64,000 nucleotides of DNA from Streptomyces sp. V3I8 (GTDB lineage: Bacteria > Actinomycetota > Actinomycetes > Streptomycetales > Streptomycetaceae), in assembly GCF_030817535.1 (NCBI RefSeq), contig NZ_JAUSZL010000002.1:3224001-3288000 (forward strand), given 5' to 3'. The notes beneath the pieces were generated by a model, which was not told where the DNA came from, ran no database searches, and saw only the letters and a list, made by a program, of their open reading frames with translations. How positions within the stretch are numbered: the stretch's first letter is position 1; every line of letters starts with the position of its first letter. The position numbers were made by a program, and so were the translations under genes. This document shows, in pieces, positions 58,936 to 64,000 of this stretch.

Positions 58936-59649
58936 ATGACTGCGCCCAGTTCCGACGCCTCTACGGACACGCCTGTCGTCGACCGTGTCGCCGAGGCGCT
59001 CTCCCTGCCCCATCCGGTGAAACCACACCTGCGCGGGTGGCTGCACGCCGGGATGTTCCCGGTGGTCCTCGTCTCCGGCCTCGCGCTGACCGCCCTCGCC
59101 GGCTCGACCCGCGCACGCGCCGCCTGCGCGGTCTTCGTGCTGACGGCCTGCCTGCTGTTCGGGGTCAGCGCGATCTACCACCGCGGCACGTGGAGTCCGC
59201 GCATGGACGGCGTGCTGCGCAGGCTCGACCACGCGAACATCTTCCTCATCATCGCGGGCTCGTACACGCCCCTCACGATGCTGTTGCTCCCGGAGAGCAA
59301 GGGCAGATGGCTGCTGTGGGGCATCTGGGGCGCCGCCGTCGCGGGCATCGCCTTCCGGGTCTTCTGGATCGGCGCCCCGCGCTGGCTCTACACCCCCTGC
59401 TACATCGCGATGGGCTGGGCGGCCGTCTTCTTCCTCCCCGACTTCATGCGGGCCGGCGGCGTCGCCGTGCTGGTCCTGGTGATCGTGGGCGGGCTGCTCT
59501 ACAGCGCCGGCGGCGTGATCTACGCGCTCAAGCGGCCCGACCCGTCGCCGCGCTGGTTCGGTTTCCACGAGGTCTTCCACTCGCTCACGCTCGCCGCGTT
59601 CATCGCGCACTACATCGGCATCTCGATCGTGGCCTACCGGTACGGGTGA
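58936..59649 (+). CDS. Hemolysin III / PAQR-family membrane protein
   Basis: A 237-residue protein with seven hydrophobic segments. The PAQR hallmarks are SAIYHRGTWSP (first helix His), RLDHANIFLIIAGSYTPL, the intermediate YTPCYIAMGWAA region and HEVFHSLTLAAFIAHYIGI with the late histidines. This family includes bacterial hemolysin III and YqfA-type proteins with a zinc-bound hydrolase site inside the membrane. ATG 58936 follows the -10-like box by seven bases and may be leaderless; ATG 58927 is also in frame. A palindrome covers its promoter. Confidence 0.9.
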   Translation: MTAPSSDASTDTPVVDRVAEALSLPHPVKPHLRGWLHAGMFPVVLVSGLALTALAGSTRARAACAVFVLTACLLFGVSAIYHRGTWSPRMDGVLRRLDHANIFLIIAGSYTPLTMLLLPESKGRWLLWGIWGAAVAGIAFRVFWIGAPRWLYTPCYIAMGWAAVFFLPDFMRAGGVAVLVLVIVGGLLYSAGGVIYALKRPDPSPRWFGFHEVFHSLTLAAFIAHYIGISIVAYRYG

Positions 59650-59746
59650 CCGGCGCGGCCTGCCGGTACGGCCTGCCGGTACGGGTGGCCGGTGTCCGCT
59701 GCCCGTAGGAGCGGTGGGCGGCGGTCGACAAACGACAATGGCCTGT

Positions 59747-60430
59747 ATGAAGGCCGCCCGTACCCCGCCCTCCGCCGACCGCCCCCCGCAGCGTCCCGAG
59801 CACCGTCCGGAGCCGGGGCTCCGCGAGCGGAAGAAGGCCAGGACGCGGACGGCGATCCGTGCCGCGACGTACCGGCTGATCCGGGAGCAGGGGTACGACG
59901 CGACGACGGTCGAGCAGATCGCCGCTCTCGCCGAGGTGTCGCCGTCCACGGTCCTGCGCTACTTCCCGGCCAAGGAGGACATCGTCCTCACCGACGAGCA
60001 CGGCCCGTCCCTGGCGGCGGAGCTGCGGGCCCGGCCGGCGGACGAGCCGTGGTTCGAGTCCCTGCGGTACGTACTGCGGAAGGCCGCCGGCTCCGGGACC
60101 GCGGAGGACCCCGAGGTGACCCGGCTGCGGACCCGCCTGATGGTCGAGGTGCCCGCCGTACGGTCCCGGATGACACAGAGCATGGCCGCCACCGGCCGGC
60201 TGCTCGGCCAGGTCGTCGCCGAGCGCACCGGGCGGGCGGCCGACGGCTTCGAGGTGCGCGTCCTCACGATGTCGCTGGTCGGCGGCCTGCTGGAGGCGTC
60301 CCTCTACTGGGCCGAACACCACCACGAGGACGACCTCGGCACGCTGGTCGACCGGGCCCTGGACGTGGTGGGGCACGGCCTCGCCCCGGGAGACCCGCAG
60401 GCCGCGGGTCCGTCCCCCGTGCCATCCTGA
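59747..60430 (+). CDS. TetR-family transcriptional regulator
   Basis: A 227-residue regulator. After a Pro/Arg-rich tail the helix-turn-helix reads ARTRTAIRAATYRLIREQGYDATTVEQIAALAEVSPSTVLRYFPAKEDIV. A helical ligand-binding domain follows (about 75-200). ATG 59747 lies eight bases after GACAAT (59734-59739) and has no ribosome site, suggesting a leaderless start; ATG 59738 is possible. It follows the PAQR gene and precedes Mut7-C with only five bases between stop and start, so it can be cotranscribed with it. Confidence 0.92.
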   Translation: MKAARTPPSADRPPQRPEHRPEPGLRERKKARTRTAIRAATYRLIREQGYDATTVEQIAALAEVSPSTVLRYFPAKEDIVLTDEHGPSLAAELRARPADEPWFESLRYVLRKAAGSGTAEDPEVTRLRTRLMVEVPAVRSRMTQSMAATGRLLGQVVAERTGRAADGFEVRVLTMSLVGGLLEASLYWAEHHHEDDLGTLVDRALDVVGHGLAPGDPQAAGPSPVPS

Positions 60431-60434
60431 CGCG

Positions 60435-61169
60435 GTGAACGGACCGGAGATCCATGTCGAATTCGCGCCCGGACTACGGGTGTTCGTCCCGCACGGACGC
60501 CGGGCGGGGGCCACGCGGGTCGCCACCGACGGCGCCTCCACGCTCGGGCACGTCGTCGAGTCGCTCGGCGTTCCGCTGACCGAGGTCGGGGAGCTCCTGG
60601 TGGACGGCCGCACGGTGGCCGTGTCGCACGTGCCCGCGGCGGACGAGACCGTCGAGGTGCGCGCCGTCGAGCGGCCCCAGCCGGTGCCGGGCGCCCCGCT
60701 GCGGTTCCTGCTCGACGTCCACCTCGGCACGCTGGCGCGCCGGCTGCGGCTGCTCGGCGTCGACACCGCGTACGAGTCGCCGGACATCGGCGACCCGGCG
60801 CTCGCGGCGCGGTCCGCCGCCGAGCGGCGGGTGCTGCTCAGCCGGGACCGGGGGCTGCTGCGGCGGCGGGAGCTGTGGGCGGGGGCGTTCGTGTACAGCA
60901 CCCGGCCGGAGGAGCAGCTGCGGGACGTGCTGGAGCGGTTCGCCCCGCGGCTCGCGCCGTGGAGCCGGTGCACCGCGTGCAACGGGGTGCTGCGGCCGGC
61001 CTCGAAGGAAGAGGTCGCCGGGCAGCTGGCGGGCGGGACCCGGCGGTCGTACGACGTGTTCGCGCGGTGCGGGGAGTGCGGGCGGGCGTACTGGCGCGGG
61101 GCGCATCACGCCCAGCTGGAGGAGATCGTCGGTCGTGCCCTGACCGAATTCGGCCAGAACACGACCTGA
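60435..61169 (+). CDS. Mut7-C RNase-like protein with ubiquitin-like N-terminus
   Basis: A 244-residue protein. Residues about 1-85 form a ubiquitin-like beta-grasp domain (IHVEFAPGLRVFVPHGRR, STLGHVVESLGVPLTEVGELLVDGR). Residues about 88-240 form the Mut7-C domain: RFLLDVHLGTLARRLRLLGVDTAYE with the acidic residue of the PIN-like fold, VLLSRDRGLLRRREL, and a four-cysteine zinc ribbon CTACNGVL ... CGECGRAYWRG. Mut7-C domains are predicted ribonucleases. It begins five bases after the tetR stop and is translationally near-coupled. Confidence 0.88.
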   Translation: MNGPEIHVEFAPGLRVFVPHGRRAGATRVATDGASTLGHVVESLGVPLTEVGELLVDGRTVAVSHVPAADETVEVRAVERPQPVPGAPLRFLLDVHLGTLARRLRLLGVDTAYESPDIGDPALAARSAAERRVLLSRDRGLLRRRELWAGAFVYSTRPEEQLRDVLERFAPRLAPWSRCTACNGVLRPASKEEVAGQLAGGTRRSYDVFARCGECGRAYWRGAHHAQLEEIVGRALTEFGQNTT

Positions 61170-61176
61170 TCCCTCC

Positions 61177-61345
61177 GGGGCCGCGAGGAACGGCGCAGTC
61201 TTTCGCTTTCAGGGCCGCGGGGAACGACGCAGTCTTTCGCTTTCAGGACCGCAGGGAACGGCGCAGTCTTTTGCTTTCAGGGGCGCGGGGAACGGCGCAG
61301 TCTTTTAAGGGGCGCGGGGAACTGCGCGATCAACCACGACGCACC
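61177..61345. repeat. Tandem 34-bp expansion of the dispersed repeat
   Basis: Units start at about 61177, 61212, 61246 and 61280 with lengths of 34-35 bases; each begins GGGCCGCGGGGAACG or similar and continues GGCGCAGTCTTT(C/T)GCTTTCA. A partial fifth unit ends GGGGCGCGGGGAACTGCGCG and CAACCACGAC. The AT-rich spacer CTTTCGCTTTCA is unusual for this genome. The array is followed by a run of (CACCCG) units (about 61341-61390). It lies between convergent genes. Confidence 0.85.
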
Positions 61346-61406
61346 CGCACCCGCGCCCGCACCCGCACCCGCCCCCGCCCCCGCACCCGGCGAAGCACCC
61401 CACCGC

Positions 61407-63434
61407 TCACCCCCCGAGCGCCGCCCGGAGGCGGTCGGCGTCGGTCGTCGGGGCGTCGCAGGTGAAGTTGCGGCAGACGTACGCGGTGGGCGCGCCGCCG
61501 ACCAGGGAGCGGTCCGCGAGCAGCGGGAGCTCACCGCTGTCCGCGGCGCCCACGGCGACGACCGCGCCGGGCGCGGTGGCCAGCAGGGCCACCCGGTGGA
61601 GCTCCCTGGTGGCCGGGTCGTCCGCCGGTCCGACGACGGCCACCTCGCGCGGCCCGTCGAGCAGGGCCTCGGCCGTGGCCAGGCCCCAGCCGACGAAACG
61701 CGGGGCGCGCGGGCCGAGTGCCTTCACCACTCCCAGCGCCCGTTCCGCGGTGCGGCGGTGGGCCTCCGAGCCGGTCTGGGCCGCATAGCTCAGCAGGGCT
61801 CCCGCGGCGGCGCTCCAGCCGGAGGGGGTGGCGTTGTCGGTCGGGTCCTGCGGGCGCCGGATGAGCTTCTCGGCGTCGGCCGCCGTGTCGTACAGCGCTC
61901 CCGACTCCTCGTCGGTGAACTGCGCCAGGACGTGGTCGAGCAGGAAGCCGGCGAATTCCAGCCAGACACCCTCGCCGGTCACCGAGGCCAGCGCGAGGAA
62001 CCCCTCCGCGACGTCCGCGTAGTCCTCCAGCACCCCCGCGTGCGCGCCCGCCCGGCCGTCCTTGCTGGTACGGGCGAGACGCGCGTGCTCGTCCAGGTGC
62101 AGGCGCACGAGGAGGTCGGCCGCCCCGAGCGCCGCGTCGACCAGGTCGGGCCGGTCGAAGTACGCGCCGGTCTCGGCCAGCGCGGCGATCGCGAGACCGT
62201 TCCAGGCGGCGACCACCTTGTCGTCGCGGCCGGGGGCGGGCCGGCCGTCCCGCGACGCCTTCAGCCGCGCCCGCACCGACTCGACGCGGGCCGCGTCGAA
62301 CACGCCCTCGGCCTGCGGCAGCTGCAGGACGGAGGCGCCCTCCTCGAAGGTGCCCTCCGCCGTCACGCCGAAGTGGTCGGCGGCGAGCTGCGCGTCCTCG
62401 TCGCCGAGCACCTCGCGCAGCTGCTGCGGCGTCCACACGTAGTACGCGCCCTCGACGTGCTTCCCCGTGCCGTCGTCGCTGTCGGCGTCGAGCGCGGAGG
62501 CGAACCCGCCCTCGTCCGTGCGCAGTTCGCGGACCATGAAGTCGGCCGTCTCCAGGGCGACCCGGCGGGCCAGGTCCGAGCCGGTGGCCCGCCACAGGTG
62601 CGCGTACACCCGGCACAGCAGCGCGTTGTCGTACAGCATCTTCTCGAAGTGCGGCACGACCCACGCGCGGTCGACCGAGTAGCGCGCGAACCCGCCGCCG
62701 AGCTGGTCGTAGATGCCGCCGCGGGCCATCCGCTCACAGGTGTCGGCGGCCATCTGCAGCGCCCCCTCGGCCCCGGTGCGCGCGTGGTGGCGCAGCAGGA
62801 ACTCGACGGCCATGGACGGCGGGAACTTGGGCGCCCCGCCGAAACCGCCGTGCGCCGCGTCGTAGTCGCGGGTCAGCCCCAGCAGTGCCTGCGCGAGTTC
62901 GCCCTCGCCCGGCACCTGTGCGTCGCCGAAGCCGATCTCGCGTCCCGCGAGGTCGCGCACGATCTTCCGGGCGACCTCGGCGACCTCGTCCCGCCGGTCG
63001 GTCCACGCGCTGTGCACGCCCTCCAGCACCTGCCGGAACGAAGGGCTCCCGTGCCGCGGCTCGGGCGGGAAGTAGGTGCCGAAGTAGAACGGCTCGGCGT
63101 CGGCCGTGAGGAAGACGGTCATGGGCCAGCCGCCCTGCCCGGTGGCCGCCTGCACGGCCTCCATGTAGACCGCGTCGACGTCGGGCCGCTCCTCGCGGTC
63201 CACCTTGACACCGACGAAGTGCGCGTTCAGGTAGGCGGCGGTCTCCTGGTCCTCGAAGGACTCGTGGGCCATGACGTGGCACCAGTGGCACGCCGAGTAT
63301 CCGACCGACAGGAGCACGGGGACATCACGTCGCCGCGCTTCCTCGAAAGCCTCTGGCGTCCACGGCCACCAGTCGACCGGATTGTCGGCATGCTGAAGCA
63401 GATAAGGCGAGGTCACACCAGCCAACCGGTTCAT
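61407..63434 (-). CDS. DUF255 (YyaL-like) thioredoxin-fold protein with glycosidase-like domain
   Basis: A 675-residue protein. Residues about 1-170 form a thioredoxin-like domain: [24 protein letters not shown], the CHWC motif in [35 protein letters not shown] and [24 protein letters not shown]. Residues about 200-600 resemble the alpha/alpha-barrel (N-acylglucosamine 2-epimerase-like) half found in the family, with [49 protein letters not shown] and [15 protein letters not shown]. Its role is not established; human SPATA20 is a relative. ATG 63434 is chosen. It is convergent with Mut7-C across the tandem repeat. Confidence 0.92.
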   Translation of the reverse strand: MNRLAGVTSPYLLQHADNPVDWWPWTPEAFEEARRRDVPVLLSVGYSACHWCHVMAHESFEDQETAAYLNAHFVGVKVDREERPDVDAVYMEAVQAATGQGGWPMTVFLTADAEPFYFGTYFPPEPRHGSPSFRQVLEGVHSAWTDRRDEVAEVARKIVRDLAGREIGFGDAQVPGEGELAQALLGLTRDYDAAHGGFGGAPKFPPSMAVEFLLRHHARTGAEGALQMAADTCERMARGGIYDQLGGGFARYSVDRAWVVPHFEKMLYDNALLCRVYAHLWRATGSDLARRVALETADFMVRELRTDEGGFASALDADSDDGTGKHVEGAYYVWTPQQLREVLGDEDAQLAADHFGVTAEGTFEEGASVLQLPQAEGVFDAARVESVRARLKASRDGRPAPGRDDKVVAAWNGLAIAALAETGAYFDRPDLVDAALGAADLLVRLHLDEHARLARTSKDGRAGAHAGVLEDYADVAEGFLALASVTGEGVWLEFAGFLLDHVLAQFTDEESGALYDTAADAEKLIRRPQDPTDNATPSGWSAAAGALLSYAAQTGSEAHRRTAERALGVVKALGPRAPRFVGWGLATAEALLDGPREVAVVGPADDPATRELHRVALLATAPGAVVAVGAADSGELPLLADRSLVGGAPTAYVCRNFTCDAPTTDADRLRAALGG

Positions 63435-63629
63435 ACGACCCAGCCTCTCACAGCGCCTGGCGCGACCGGTGAAACCCTGACGAGTCGCCCCACTTGGCCG
63501 AATTGCACTGTGTGCCATCACGTGGCGGGCGACTCCGTCCACTGCCGGGTCGGGCGGCCCGACACCTCGGAACAGTAGGCTGGGCGCAGTGCCGCTGGAC
63601 CTGCCGAGGCTCCTCGAAGGAGGTACACC

Positions 63630-64000
63630 ATGACCGCCGAGATGGTGGCGCCCGCGTGGATGCATTCGCAGATCAGCGCGGAGCAGTACGACTCCTGGTC
63701 CGAGGAGCAGTGCGCCGGCATCGAGATCGTGGACGGGATGGTCCTCGTGAGCCCGAGCGCCTCCAAGCGCCACAACCGGCTGGCCCGGATCCTGGCCAAC
63801 GCCCTGGACGCCGCCGCGGGCCCGGACTGGAACGCCGACACGGACTTCGACGTCCGCTTGCAGGACGTTCCGCTCACCAACCGCCGTCCGGACGTCACCG
63901 TCTACCGGGCAGAGACCATCGACTTCACGCCCACCCGCCCCGAGTACGTGCTCCTGGTCGTCGAGGTCGTGTCGCCCGGCTCGGAGACCACTGACCGGAT
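63630..64000 (+). CDS. Uma2-family endonuclease-like protein, N-terminal part
   Basis: The first 123 residues of a Uma2-type protein; the window ends before the stop. It begins with [22 protein letters not shown] and shows the family's ENGxL-like [20 protein letters not shown] block, then [14 protein letters not shown] and [15 protein letters not shown], which carry the acidic residues of a restriction-endonuclease-like (PD-(D/E)xK) fold. Uma2 genes are abundant in Streptomyces and their targets are unknown. AAGGAGGT lies eight bases before ATG 63630. Confidence 0.88.
   Translation, partial: MTAEMVAPAWMHSQISAEQYDSWSEEQCAGIEIVDGMVLVSPSASKRHNRLARILANALDAAAGPDWNADTDFDVRLQDVPLTNRRPDVTVYRAETIDFTPTRPEYVLLVVEVVSPGSETTDR

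Noticed and set aside
1..64000. CRISPR array, tRNA or rRNA genes, prophage or integrase
   Set aside because: No regularly spaced repeats with unique spacers, no cloverleaf sequences and no integrase or capsid genes were recognised. The repeats found are tandem or dispersed intergenic elements.

Overview
The window is a high-GC (roughly 70% or more) actinobacterial chromosome segment that reads as Streptomyces core chromosome. The evidence is the strong G/C preference at third codon positions, GTG starts, several probable leaderless transcripts, a secreted family 18 chitinase behind a DasR-type site, a SpoIIE-type phosphatase, and the order fumarase ... AhpD ... chitinase ... GTP-dependent PEP carboxykinase, which from memory matches the fumC-to-pckG interval of Streptomyces coelicolor. 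No rRNA, tRNA, CRISPR array, integrase or complete transposase was seen.

Layout. 1-14.3 kb: end of fumC, a DUF402 protein, a GAF/PP2C/HATPase signalling phosphatase, a class A penicillin-binding protein divergent from an SPFH protein with a small ribbon-helix-like partner, a PadR-ABC-FtsX export operon behind a long palindrome, ahpD with what looks like an ahpC scar, a small membrane protein and an AI-2E-type permease. 14.3-23.7 kb: secreted lysozyme-like transglycosylase, PIN-PhoH protein, short cis-prenyltransferase, a P1B-4 metal ATPase divergent from its ArsR/SmtB regulator, a methyltransferase, a GNAT acetyltransferase and a luciferase-like monooxygenase. 24.0-36.1 kb: a Tad/Flp pilus locus transcribed leftward (zinc-ribbon protein, CpaB, CpaE-TadE fusion, TadE-like pseudopilin, CpaF, frameshifted TadB, TadC, histidine kinase, response regulator, Flp-like pilin, TadG-like protein with an apparent CTG start, lipoprotein, OmpA-like protein). 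No prepilin peptidase is in the window.

36.4-50 kb: chitinase, divergent Nramp-like transporter and zinc carboxypeptidase, then a carbon/nitrogen module made of GntP permease, RidA, IclR regulator and sugar-acid kinase, facing a D-amino-acid deaminase-like enzyme and an N-acyl-D-amino-acid deacylase across a shared promoter with overlapping inverted repeats; a secreted trypsin-like protease follows. 50-64 kb: aminotransferase, a small Streptomyces-type protein, a four-gene operon (binding-protein-like protein, TelA, binding-protein/von Willebrand A lipoprotein, membrane protein), PEP carboxykinase, PAQR/hemolysin III protein, TetR regulator, Mut7-C protein, a DUF255 thioredoxin-fold protein and the start of a Uma2 nuclease.

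The most interesting points are the TelA operon, the Tad locus with its gene fusion, frameshift, CTG start and template-strand G-quadruplex tract, the apparent loss of ahpC and oxyR, the D-amino-acid module, and a dispersed GC-rich intergenic repeat that occurs at eight or more places and has expanded into a 34-bp tandem array near 61.2 kb. Functions are from reading the sequence and recalled family knowledge; no database search was run.
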